Made by a program: the position numbers and the translations under genes. The notes beneath the pieces were generated by a model. It searched no databases, was not told where the DNA came from, and saw only the letters and a program-made list of their open reading frames with translations. From Bacilli bacterium (GTDB taxonomy: Bacteria; Bacillota_I; Bacilli_A; RF39; UBA660), in the NCBI GenBank assembly GCA_017541325.1, contig JAFXZI010000008.1:1-17699 (forward strand): a stretch of DNA of 17,699 nucleotides, read 5' to 3'. Of the stretch, positions 1-7,334 are shown in pieces; position 1 is the stretch's first letter, and the number at the start of each line of letters is the position of its first letter.

Positions 1-2001
1 GTATATCCAAAAGATGATATCGCAACAAAATCAGGAAGTAAAATAACACTAAATAATATAACAAGTGAGTATGGAACAATATATGGAGTATATATTTATA
101 TGGCATCAGGAAAAGGAGGAACAGTAACAGTAAAAAATGGAAATACAACATTATCAACTGTAACAGTACCAACATCAACATCAAAAGCAAGAAACTATTT
201 TGCTACAGCTGGATCATATAATAATTTAAGTTTCACATTTGGAAGTGCAACAGATGTAAATAACGTAAGTAGAATAGAATTATTAACAAGAGATGATACA
301 GTAGGATATTATACAAATAAGAATGTAACATTATATATAAATGCAACAGACTCAGTATCAGGAAGAGGAAATTATAAATTTGATAATAAACCTTGGCAAG
401 AATTAAATAGTTATACATATACAAAGAAAGCAACAGTAAATATGAAAGTAAAAGATACATCAGGAAATGAAAGTACAGTTGTAAAAAAAGAAATAACAAA
501 TATAGATAAAGTAATTCCGGGATGTTCAATAACTCTTGGAAACAACAATGTAAAAAAACATGATAATGATTATTTCTGGGAAAATGTACCAATTAAGTTG
601 AATAAGGATGATGCAAATGGAGCACCAGACTATGCAACAAGTGGAACAAGGAACTATGGATTAAAGAATTCAAGTGGATTAGAATATAATGGAAAAGATA
701 CAGGAACACAAACTGCAGATGCAAATGGACATACATGGTATGGATATGTAAGAGATAATGCAGGAAACTTAAATAGTTGTAATGTTAAAGTATATAAAGA
801 TACAGTAAATCCATCATGTACCTTAACTAAGAGTGGAACAGTAGGAGTAGAAGAATGGTATCGAAGTAATGTTACACTTTCATTCTCAGATAAGAAAGAT
901 AACAATAACTCTAATGGAGTTCAATCAGGACTAGCATACTGGCAAATAGATACATCTACAAGTAATCCAGCTAGTTGGAAAACACAAAATACAAATACAC
1001 AAACAACAGATACATCATCTACTGATTGGTATGGACATGTTAAAGATAAAGCAGGACATACAGCAAGATGTAAAATAAATGTTAAACGTGATACAGTGTC
1101 TCCTCCAGCATGCTCAATTTCACATAGTGGAACATATGGATGGGATAGTTGGTATGTATCTAATGTAAGTATATCAATGACAACTTATTCAGATGAAAGA
1201 AGTGGATTATATTCATATGGTATAGGTGGTTATAACAGTAAAAAATCAGATACACATACAACAGATGGAACAAATCTTTCATATACAGGATATGTAAAAG
1301 ATAAAGCAGGAAATACAAACAGTTGTACAACATCAACATTTAAACGTGATGCAACACCACCAGTATGTTCATATAAAAAAACAGGTATATATTATACTGA
1401 TGGAATTGATGGAGAAATACATTGTACTGATAATTTAGCTGGTATAAAAACAAGTTATCCTGAAGTAGGATCATTCGGTGGATATACATATTCAAATACT
1501 TGGTATAGACATGACCTAGCTGGAAATGAAACCCCAGTATATGTACCAGTATATTCTGGAACAAGGTATAGAACAAATACTTGTACACAATATACTAAGT
1601 GTGCTCATTCTGATTGTGGTGTAGGGGCATATAATACATGTGCAGCAGCTGGATGTGCATATTACTCAGAATGGGTAAAGGTATCAGCAACGGATCATTT
1701 TACTCATACAACTTGTGGTATTTATGAATATTATTATACTTATAGTAAGAGCACTTGCTATCAAGGAACTCAACAAGTTAATGGAGACCTTTTATGTCTT
1801 TGCCGTGAATGGACCAGAAGTTGTCTAGGTTATTATTCAGACCCTGTTTGTGGAGTAGCATATTATAATTCTTGTCACACTCCTGCTTGTGGATGTGATT
1901 CATGGTCAGGTTACACTGGGCATAATTCACTATATCCAGATGAATCGTGTACTCCATCTACAAATGTAAGACAATGTAAGAGTGCAACTGTTTATTGGTA
2001 A
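1..2001 (+). CDS. Ig-repeat surface protein with Cys-rich C-terminal tail (5' end missing)
   Basis: The reading frame is open from base 1, so the start lies to the left; 666 residues are visible. The visible part consists of successive beta-rich repeats of about 80-100 residues. They share a junction of the form K-D-x-A/S-G-N/H near the end of one unit and D-T/A-x-x-P-x-C at the start of the next (for example around 780-830, 1040-1110, 1300-1360). This pattern is typical of bacterial Ig-like surface repeats; most units carry a pair of Cys. From about base 1560 the protein changes to a tail of roughly 146 residues with 16 Cys, in which C-G-V-x-x-Y-N-x-C occurs twice. No sortase motif or C-terminal membrane segment is seen. 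Extracellular adhesion or a structural role is inferred. Certain: a large repetitive secreted-type protein. Uncertain: its anchoring and ligand. Confidence 0.8.
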   Translation, partial: VYPKDDIATKSGSKITLNNITSEYGTIYGVYIYMASGKGGTVTVKNGNTTLSTVTVPTSTSKARNYFATAGSYNNLSFTFGSATDVNNVSRIELLTRDDTVGYYTNKNVTLYINATDSVSGRGNYKFDNKPWQELNSYTYTKKATVNMKVKDTSGNESTVVKKEITNIDKVIPGCSITLGNNNVKKHDNDYFWENVPIKLNKDDANGAPDYATSGTRNYGLKNSSGLEYNGKDTGTQTADANGHTWYGYVRDNAGNLNSCNVKVYKDTVNPSCTLTKSGTVGVEEWYRSNVTLSFSDKKDNNNSNGVQSGLAYWQIDTSTSNPASWKTQNTNTQTTDTSSTDWYGHVKDKAGHTARCKINVKRDTVSPPACSISHSGTYGWDSWYVSNVSISMTTYSDERSGLYSYGIGGYNSKKSDTHTTDGTNLSYTGYVKDKAGNTNSCTTSTFKRDATPPVCSYKKTGIYYTDGIDGEIHCTDNLAGIKTSYPEVGSFGGYTYSNTWYRHDLAGNETPVYVPVYSGTRYRTNTCTQYTKCAHSDCGVGAYNTCAAAGCAYYSEWVKVSATDHFTHTTCGIYEYYYTYSKSTCYQGTQQVNGDLLCLCREWTRSCLGYYSDPVCGVAYYNSCHTPACGCDSWSGYTGHNSLYPDESCTPSTNVRQCKSATVYW

Positions 2002-2002
2002 T

Positions 2003-2034
2003 AAAAAAGGAAGTTTAATCAACTTCTTTTTTTT
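2003..2034 (+). terminator. Rho-independent terminator after the surface protein
   Basis: The A-rich arm 2003-2015 pairs with 2021-2033 around the loop TAATC. The core GAAGTT/AACTTC is perfect, with one G-T wobble above it, and an eight-T tract follows. It starts two bases after the stop codon. Confidence 0.9.
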
Positions 2035-2042
2035 GTTATAAT
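2034..2042 (+). promoter_or_regulatory. Extended -10 promoter of the dedA-rmuC-tex operon
   Basis: The sequence TG-T-TATAAT is a perfect extended -10. It directly abuts the upstream terminator T-tract. A good -35 is absent: TTTAAT, 17 bp upstream, falls in the terminator loop. The predicted start lies about 7 bases downstream, leaving a leader of only about 9 nt that still holds the GGTGATG ribosome binding site. Confidence 0.55.
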
Positions 2043-2057
2043 TATATTGGTGATGAT

Positions 2058-2636
2058 ATGAATAACATAAATAATCTAATTGATATCATGATTACTTTTG
2101 TTGAAAACGGAGGGTATCTGTTTGGATTTTTGTTGGTCCTTTTAGAATCAATTTTTCCATGGTTACCATTATTCGTATTTATTGCCCTTAATATAAAATC
2201 GTTTGGATTTTTAGCAGGATTTATTATATCTTGGAGTGCAGCAATAGTTGGATGTGTTTTATCATATTTTTTATTCAAGTATTTACTTAGTAATAAAGTA
2301 GATAAATATATTAATAAAAAAGAAATGAATAAATTAATATCTTTAAAAAAGACTATTAAAAAAATTAGTTTCCCTAACTTAGTACTTATAATTGCACTTC
2401 CTTTTTCACCAGCATTTTTAATAAATATAGTATGCGGAATTACCAATGTTAAATTTAAGAAATTCTTTTTAGCACTTTTAATAGGTAAATTATCTATAGT
2501 TTATTTCTGGGGATTTATTGGTACTAGTTTAATAGATAGTATTACTGATCCAGAAAAGTTAATTCAAATATTTTTAATTCTAATAATTGTATTTTTACTA
2601 TCAAAAGCAATTAATAAGAAATATAATATAGATTAG
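2058..2636 (+). CDS. DedA/TVP38 (SNARE-associated/VTT) family membrane protein
   Basis: This is a 192-residue, strongly hydrophobic protein with about five membrane segments. Near residues 29-45 it has the family-like run of an acidic residue followed by a Pro/Phe-rich re-entrant loop (ESIFPWLPLFVF). Near residues 110-130 a second hydrophobic half contains ALPFSPAFLINIVCG, reminiscent of the R/A-x-x-P-x-x-P/N segment of the VTT domain. DedA/TVP38 proteins are implicated in lipid flipping (for example undecaprenyl phosphate recycling) and membrane homeostasis. Which substrate this one moves cannot be read from the sequence. The start ATG has GGTGATG just upstream. It is the first gene of an operon, 10 bp from rmuC. 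Family assignment is likely; subfamily is uncertain. Confidence 0.75.
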   Translation: MNNINNLIDIMITFVENGGYLFGFLLVLLESIFPWLPLFVFIALNIKSFGFLAGFIISWSAAIVGCVLSYFLFKYLLSNKVDKYINKKEMNKLISLKKTIKKISFPNLVLIIALPFSPAFLINIVCGITNVKFKKFFLALLIGKLSIVYFWGFIGTSLIDSITDPEKLIQIFLILIIVFLLSKAINKKYNID

Positions 2637-2646
2637 GAGGATTTAT

Positions 2647-3729
2647 ATGGATATAGCATTTTTAGTTTTATTAATAGTATTAATTATTTTAGTATTAGTA
2701 CTTATTATATTAAATATAAAAAATAAAAAGGATGAAGTTAGTATTGTTGAAAAATTAGCTCGTTTTGAATTCAATATTAATAAAGAAGTTAATGATTTAA
2801 AAAATGATCTTAATAAAGATATTGATGGTTCTTTTGATAAAATGAATGAAAAATTAGAGAGAAAACTAACTATTATTAATGATAGAGTAAATGAACGTCT
2901 TGATCAAAACTTTGAAAAAACTAATAAAACTTTTACTAATGTTTTAGAAAGATTATCAAAAATAGATGAAGCACAAAAAAAGATTGAGACATTATCAAGC
3001 GATATTGTATCTTTACAAAATGTTTTAACTGACAAAAAGAGTAGAGGAATATTTGGAGAAGTAAATTTAAAACATATTTTATCTAGTGTCTTTGGAGAGA
3101 AAAATGATAAAGTATATCGTCTTCAATATACTATGTCTAATGGAACAATAGTTGATTCAATTCTTTTTGCGCCTGAACCTCTTGGTACTATTGGAATAGA
3201 TTCAAAGTTTCCTTTAGAAAACTATCAAAATATGGTTGATAAAAATAATAGTGCAGAAGCTCGCGAAAAATATGAAAAATTATTTAAAGCTGATGTAAAA
3301 AAACACATTGATGCTATAAATGAGAAATATATTATTCCAGGAGAAACGAGTGATCAAGCTATAATGTTTTTACCAGCTGAAGCTATATTTGCTGAGATTA
3401 ATGCTTATCATACAGATATAATTGATTATGCTTATAAAAAACGTGTATGGATAACATCTCCTACTACTTTGATATCTACTTTAACGGTAGTTGAAATGAT
3501 TATTAAAAATATGGAAAGAGATAAATATGCATCTATAATTCATGACGAATTAAATAAACTTGGTACTGAATTTAATCGTTATAAAGAAAGATGGGATCAT
3601 TTATCTAAGAGTATTCAATCTGTTAATAAAGATGTAGAAAATATTCATGTAACTACTGATAAGATAAGTAAAAGATTTGATGAAATTAGTGGAGTAGAGA
3701 TAGAAAAAATAAAACTAAAAGATAAATAA
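2647..3729 (+). CDS. rmuC: RmuC family DNA recombination protein
   Basis: This 360-residue protein has one N-terminal membrane helix (about residues 3-24), then a charged coiled coil (about 35-125), then the RmuC domain. Domain hallmarks are K-S-R-G-I-F-G-E near 131-138, the nuclease-like core D185-S-K187 followed by FPLE, and LPAEAIFAE from residue 242. RmuC proteins limit sequence inversions at short inverted repeats and are predicted PD-(D/E)XK-type nucleases anchored to the membrane. The ATG follows a strong AGGAGG. Its stop overlaps TAATG at the junction with tex, so the two are translationally close. Length fits Gram-positive RmuC proteins. There is no sign of damage. Confidence 0.9.
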   Translation: MDIAFLVLLIVLIILVLVLIILNIKNKKDEVSIVEKLARFEFNINKEVNDLKNDLNKDIDGSFDKMNEKLERKLTIINDRVNERLDQNFEKTNKTFTNVLERLSKIDEAQKKIETLSSDIVSLQNVLTDKKSRGIFGEVNLKHILSSVFGEKNDKVYRLQYTMSNGTIVDSILFAPEPLGTIGIDSKFPLENYQNMVDKNNSAEAREKYEKLFKADVKKHIDAINEKYIIPGETSDQAIMFLPAEAIFAEINAYHTDIIDYAYKKRVWITSPTTLISTLTVVEMIIKNMERDKYASIIHDELNKLGTEFNRYKERWDHLSKSIQSVNKDVENIHVTTDKISKRFDEISGVEIEKIKLKDK

Positions 3730-3740
3730 TGGAGAAGAAA

Positions 3741-5894
3741 ATGAATACAAAAATAATAGAAGACATAAGTAAAAATTTAAATATAAAAGCTAAACAAGTA
3801 GAGGTAGTATTAAAATTATTAGAAGAAGGTAATACTATCCCTTTTATTGCTAGATACAGAAAAGAAGCAACTGGTGCACTTGATGAAGAAGTAATAAGAA
3901 GTATTAATGAAGTTTATGAGTATGAAGTAAATCTTTTAAAAAGAAAAGAAGATGTAATAAGACTTATTGATGAAAAAGGACTTCTTACAGATGAATTAAA
4001 AGAAGAAATATTAAAATGTGATAAATTAGTTGAAGTAGAAGATTTATATAGACCATTTAAAGAAAAGAAAAAGACTAAAGCTACTGAAGCAATTAAAGCA
4101 GGATTAGAACCATTTGCAAAAACTATCCTTGAATTTAAAAATATAGATATAAATAGTGAAGCAAAAAAGTATATAAATGAAACTATTAAAAATGTAGATG
4201 ATGCTATACAAGGTGCAAAATATATTATTGCTGAGATAGTATCAGATAATGCTAAATATCGTAAATGGATAAGAGATAATATATATAAATTTGGTACTAT
4301 TACTTCTAAAAAGAAAAAGAATAGTGTAGATGAGAAAAAAGTATATGAAATATATTATGATTATAGTGAAGCAGTAAGTAAGATTAAACCACATAGAATA
4401 CTTGCATTAAATAGAGGAGAAAGTGAAGGAGTATTATCTGTTTCTATTGATGTTGACTCTACTTATATTTTGAATTATTTATATAAAAAAGTTATAAAAC
4501 GAACTAATACAACTGAAGAAAAAATAGTAGAAGATGCAATCGATGATAGTTATAAAAGATTAATATTTCCTAGTGTAGAAAGAGAAATAAGAAGTGATTT
4601 AAAACTAGTTGGAGAAGACTCTGCAATAAGTAATTTTTCAGATAATGTAGAAAAATTATTATTAACTCCTCCAATAAAAGAAAAAGTTGTTTTAGGATAT
4701 GATCCAGCTTTTAGAACGGGATGTAAGTTAGCTGTTCTTGATCAAACAGGAAAACCATTAGAGATTGCTGTTATATATCCGACTGAACCTCATAATAAAA
4801 TTGAAGAAAGTAAAAAAATATTACTAGATTTAATAGATAAATATAATATAGATATAATTGCAATTGGTAATGGTACTGCATCTCGTGAAAGTGAAGCGTT
4901 TGTAGCATCTGTCTTAAAAGAATGTAAAAGAAAAGTAGAATATATAATTGTTAATGAAGCAGGAGCAAGTGTTTATTCAGCATCAAAACTTGCTATTGAT
5001 GAATTTCCTGATTTAACTGTTGAAAAAAGAAGTGCAATTTCAATTGGAAGAAGATTACAAGATAGTTTAAGTGAACTTGTTAAAATTGATCCAAAAAGTA
5101 TTGGAGTTGGACTTTATCAACATGATGTAACACCTAAAAAGTTAGATGATTCTTTAAACTTTGTTGTAACAAAGGTAGTAAACCAAGTTGGAGTAAATAT
5201 TAATACTGCATCTCCATCACTTTTAAAATATGTATCTGGAATGAATAAAAAAGCAATAGATTCAATAATTGAAAATAGAAGTAAATATGGTTCTTTTAAA
5301 AATAGAGATGAAATTAAAAAACTAAAAGGTATATCCGAAAAAACTTATGAACAATCTATTGGATTTATGAGAATATTAGAAGGAGATAATCCTTTGGATA
5401 AGACAGGAGTACATCCGGAATCTTATAAAGTAGCTTTAAAAGTATTAGAAAAAATTGGATTGGATGTTAATAAAATTGGTTCAGAAGAACTTGTTAATAA
5501 ATTAAGAGATTTTAATATCGATAAAGAAAGCGAATTATTAGGAATAGATAAATATACATTAAAAGATATTATAGATGATTTATCTAAACCAAATAGAGAC
5601 CCAAGAGATAGTATGCCTAAACCAATATTAAAAAGTGATGTTATAAATATTGATCAATTACATATCGGAGAAAAGATGCAAGGAACAGTAAGAAATGTAG
5701 TTGATTTTGGAGTATTTATAGATATAGGTGTCCATAACGATGGACTTGCACATATATCAAAATTAAGTAAAAATTATATTAAACATCCTAGTGAAGTAGT
5801 TAGTGTTGGAGATATAGTTGACTGCTATGTAATTAGTATTGATAAAGAAAAAGAAAAAGTAGGATTAAGTCTCCTAAAAGAAGATGGTGTATAA
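3741..5894 (+). CDS. tex: Tex family RNA-binding S1 protein (transcription accessory factor)
   Basis: This 717-residue protein matches the usual Tex/YdcI length. In order it shows a helical N-terminal region beginning IEDISKNLNIK with the IPFIARYRKEATGALDEE signature; a YqgF/RNase H-like domain (about 316-460) containing LGYDPAFRTGCKLAVLD; a helix-hairpin-helix pair (about 481-545) beginning NQVGVNINTASPSLL; and a C-terminal S1 RNA-binding domain (about 642-712) with GVFIDIGVHNDGLAHIS. Tex associates with RNA polymerase and structured RNA in the cytoplasm. I place the start at the ATG at 3741 because GGAG at 3731-3734 sits 6 bases before it. The in-frame ATG at 3729 overlaps the rmuC stop but has no ribosome binding site. 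The gene is intact. Confidence 0.95.
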   Translation: MNTKIIEDISKNLNIKAKQVEVVLKLLEEGNTIPFIARYRKEATGALDEEVIRSINEVYEYEVNLLKRKEDVIRLIDEKGLLTDELKEEILKCDKLVEVEDLYRPFKEKKKTKATEAIKAGLEPFAKTILEFKNIDINSEAKKYINETIKNVDDAIQGAKYIIAEIVSDNAKYRKWIRDNIYKFGTITSKKKKNSVDEKKVYEIYYDYSEAVSKIKPHRILALNRGESEGVLSVSIDVDSTYILNYLYKKVIKRTNTTEEKIVEDAIDDSYKRLIFPSVEREIRSDLKLVGEDSAISNFSDNVEKLLLTPPIKEKVVLGYDPAFRTGCKLAVLDQTGKPLEIAVIYPTEPHNKIEESKKILLDLIDKYNIDIIAIGNGTASRESEAFVASVLKECKRKVEYIIVNEAGASVYSASKLAIDEFPDLTVEKRSAISIGRRLQDSLSELVKIDPKSIGVGLYQHDVTPKKLDDSLNFVVTKVVNQVGVNINTASPSLLKYVSGMNKKAIDSIIENRSKYGSFKNRDEIKKLKGISEKTYEQSIGFMRILEGDNPLDKTGVHPESYKVALKVLEKIGLDVNKIGSEELVNKLRDFNIDKESELLGIDKYTLKDIIDDLSKPNRDPRDSMPKPILKSDVINIDQLHIGEKMQGTVRNVVDFGVFIDIGVHNDGLAHISKLSKNYIKHPSEVVSVGDIVDCYVISIDKEKEKVGLSLLKEDGV

Positions 5895-5895
5895 A

Positions 5896-6231
5896 ATGGA
5901 AAAAATGATTAAAGAATATATTAAATATGTAGAAGATGAATTAAATAATAAAAAAGTAGATTATAATGAATTAAAAGAAGATATTTTAGTTCATTTAGGA
6001 TTCTTTAAACATGAAAGATTAATTCATTTACTAGTTACTATTTTAGTTTCATTAGTAACAACTATTTTATTAATTACATCATTATTTATTGATAATATTT
6101 TTATTCTAATTATGTTATTAATATTTATTGTTTTATTATTCTTTTATATGAAACATTATTACTTTTTAGAAAATAATGTTCAATATATTTACACACTTTA
6201 CAATGAAGTTAATAAAAAAAACAAGAAATAA
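5896..6231 (+). CDS. Small two-helix membrane protein of unknown function
   Basis: This 111-residue protein has a charged helical N-terminus (residues 1-40), two adjacent membrane segments (about 43-65 and 67-86) with only a short D-N turn between them, and a short Lys-rich tail. Both ends are predicted cytoplasmic. The ATG at 5896 overlaps no coding bases of tex and has GGTG at 5886-5889, 6 bases upstream. An in-frame ATG at 5884 lies inside tex without a good site, so I prefer 5896. It is the last gene of the dedA-rmuC-tex operon; no terminator hairpin is visible after it. I do not recognise the family. Confidence 0.75.
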   Translation: MEKMIKEYIKYVEDELNNKKVDYNELKEDILVHLGFFKHERLIHLLVTILVSLVTTILLITSLFIDNIFILIMLLIFIVLLFFYMKHYYFLENNVQYIYTLYNEVNKKNKK

Positions 6232-6241
6232 TTATAATAAA

Positions 6242-6250
6242 TGCTATAAT
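6242..6250 (+). promoter_or_regulatory. Extended -10 promoter of the 59-aa membrane peptide
   Basis: TG-C-TATAAT is a perfect extended -10. The -35 region is poor (CAAGAA at the 17-bp position). The predicted start is about 7 bases downstream, just before TAGGAGG and the ATG at 6276. Confidence 0.6.
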
Positions 6251-6275
6251 TTAGTTAACGATAGGAGGTAAATTT

Positions 6276-6455
6276 ATGGCAACACAAACAAAGAAAAAAA
6301 CTGTTAGGAAAACTTCCCAAACTCAATTAAACAAAAAACAAATGGATAATATTAAGAGGGAATATAACAAGCACATTTTTGCTGGATTCCTTTTAGGGTT
6401 GGTAGCAGGATCACTTGCATTTGCATTATATTTAACAACATACGCATTAGTATAA
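6276..6455 (+). CDS. 59-aa cationic single-helix membrane peptide, unknown function
   Basis: ATG at 6276 follows an excellent TAGGAGGT site, and the frame closes with TAA at 6453. Translation gives a Lys/Thr/Gln-rich N-terminal 33 residues, basic and free of hydrophobic stretches. One membrane helix follows (about 34-56) with small residues spaced as A-G-F-L-L-G-L-V-A-G, which favours helix packing. The gene has its own promoter (TGCTATAAT) and a strong terminator, so it is a monocistronic unit. The context supports a real short gene, not chance. It does not resemble SecE closely. The glycine-patterned helix is loosely like YtxH proteins, but the usual tail is missing. Function unknown. Confidence 0.75.
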   Translation: MATQTKKKTVRKTSQTQLNKKQMDNIKREYNKHIFAGFLLGLVAGSLAFALYLTTYALV

Positions 6456-6457
6456 TT

Positions 6458-6480
6458 AAGAACTTTATAGTTCTTTTTTT
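6458..6480 (+). terminator. Rho-independent terminator after the 59-aa peptide gene
   Basis: Perfect 7-bp stem AAGAACT/AGTTCTT with loop TTAT, followed by a T-run, three bases after the stop codon. Confidence 0.9.
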
Positions 6481-6490
6481 ATGCCTAAAA

Positions 6491-6519
6491 TTGACTTTTT
6501 TAGTATTTTTTGATATAAT
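6491..6519 (+). promoter_or_regulatory. Near-consensus sigma-A promoter
   Basis: TTGACT (-35, 6491-6496), a 17-bp spacer and TATAAT (-10, 6514-6519), with an extended TG at 6511-6512. It is placed to drive the gene starting at 6546. Confidence 0.8.
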
Positions 6520-6545
6520 ATGCCCAATTAAATGGGGGTTATATT

Positions 6546-6977
6546 ATGAAGATTAAAATATATGAAAAATTTATTGAAATCTTAGAAACTAATACTATTC
6601 AATTAAAGTTTTTTAAAATATCTTTATGTAGAACTTATTTGTTTGGAAATAAAAAAGAATTATATTTTAGAAAGCATTTAATACCAAGAAGAATGGAACT
6701 TATTTCTAAAGAAAAACAATTTAAATGTAAAAGCATTGATTTGTCTAAGTTAAATCTAAAGAAGAATAGTATGAGACTTAATAATAATGTATTAATTGAA
6801 TATATAACAAATCCATTTGTAGATTATAACGATGATTATAATTTTGATATTGCTAAGAAAACAAAAAATAACTTTAAAATAGACTCTCTAAAAAATAATG
6901 GAGTAACATCAATGTATTTTAAAGGAATTGATAATAAAAGACCAAGTAATATGTTGTGGATTAATGCTAATAATTAG
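6546..6977 (+). CDS. Asn/Lys-rich hypothetical protein (143 aa)
   Basis: This is a 143-residue soluble protein with 19 Asn and many Lys. There is no signal peptide or membrane segment. The first 50 residues look like short beta strands and helices with aromatic residues, loosely reminiscent of the N-terminus of some polysaccharide glycosyltransferases. That resemblance is too weak for a call. The ATG follows an unusual all-G site (GGGGG at 6534-6538) 7 bases upstream. It has its own near-consensus promoter. No terminator is visible before the asparagine promoter, so its transcript probably runs into the T-box leader and stops at the terminator there. Family not recognised. Confidence 0.6.
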   Translation: MKIKIYEKFIEILETNTIQLKFFKISLCRTYLFGNKKELYFRKHLIPRRMELISKEKQFKCKSIDLSKLNLKKNSMRLNNNVLIEYITNPFVDYNDDYNFDIAKKTKNNFKIDSLKNNGVTSMYFKGIDNKRPSNMLWINANN

Positions 6978-6986
6978 GCCCTTGAT

Positions 6987-7015
6987 TTGACGTAAAGCAA
7001 AAAATATGTTATAAT
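6987..7015 (+). promoter_or_regulatory. Promoter of the asparagine T-box operon
   Basis: TTGACG (-35, 6987-6992), a 17-bp spacer and TATAAT (-10, 7010-7015), with TG at 7007-7008. The predicted start is near 7022. A 7-bp inverted repeat AAAGCAA (6994-7000) / TTGCTTT (7020-7026) flanks the -10. Confidence 0.8.
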
Positions 7016-7214
7016 TATCTTGCTTTGATGAGGAAAAGTAATCATGTAATTTATTACAGTGAGTTGGAGATAGTGGAAACCAATAATAAATCTTGATGAA
7101 AGAACACCTCGGAGCTGACTACCGAAAGGATATCCAAGTAGACTAGTCCGGATATGCAATCCGTTATCATATTGCTAGGTTTGTTAGAACTGAAAAAAGA
7201 GATTACTGTTTAAC

Positions 7215-7246
7215 AAACCGTTTATAGAAATATAAATGGTTTTTTT
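7215..7246 (+). repeat. Long hairpin with T-run inside the T-box leader (stem III position)
   Basis: Twelve-base arms 7215-7226 and 7231-7242 pair around GAAA with one G-T wobble. The pairing runs into a seven-T tract ending at 7246. It occupies the place of T-box stem III but has the form of an intrinsic terminator. Confidence 0.7.
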
Positions 7247-7272
7247 AGTAATAAATTAAGGTGGCACCGCGG

Positions 7273-7319
7273 ATACCCGTATTCGTCCTTATTGTAGGAT
7301 GATACGGGTATTTTTATTT
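7273..7319 (+). terminator. Regulated terminator of the T-box leader
   Basis: ATACCCGTAT (7273-7282) pairs perfectly with ATACGGGTAT (7302-7311). The upper stem CGTCC/GGATG continues after a one-base bulge, with an 8-base loop and a T-rich tail. It shares bases with the antiterminator, so the two are exclusive. Confidence 0.93.
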
Positions 7320-7334
7320 GAAGGAGGAATAAAT

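Larger units (their letters stand above)
7022..7319 (+). promoter_or_regulatory. T-box riboswitch leader, asparagine specifier (AAC)
   Basis: This RNA leader senses uncharged tRNA. Stem I runs from about 7022 to 7125 and includes GTGGAAACC of the distal part. The specifier region holds the codon AAC at 7103-7105, directly followed by the conserved ACC and then CGGAGCTGA. The 14-base T-box core AAGGTGGCACCGCG is at 7258-7271; its TGGC pairs with the tRNA acceptor end. AAGG at 7258-7261 can pair with CCTT at 7287-7290 to form the antiterminator, which competes with the terminator at 7273-7315. An Asn specifier agrees with asnA downstream. Reading the codon one frame over would give GAA or CAC; AAC is preferred because of its fixed position before ACC and the downstream gene. 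Confidence 0.93.

Noticed and set aside
233-592. Minus-strand open frames opposite the surface protein
   Set aside because: Leu/Tyr/His-rich shadows of the Thr/Ser-rich plus-strand repeats, with no ribosome sites.
6523-6538. CCCA/TGGG hairpin that might hide the ribosome site of the 143-aa protein gene
   Set aside because: Only four pairs, and the predicted transcription start at about 6526 would remove most of the 5' arm.
6974-7159. Short minus-strand frame across the T-box leader
   Set aside because: It runs through structured RNA leader sequence that is fully explained on the plus strand.
7299-7334. Upstream in-frame ATG extending the unknown protein by 12 residues
   Set aside because: It lies in the loop-side arm of the T-box terminator, has no ribosome site, and a strong AAGGAGG precedes the ATG at 7335.
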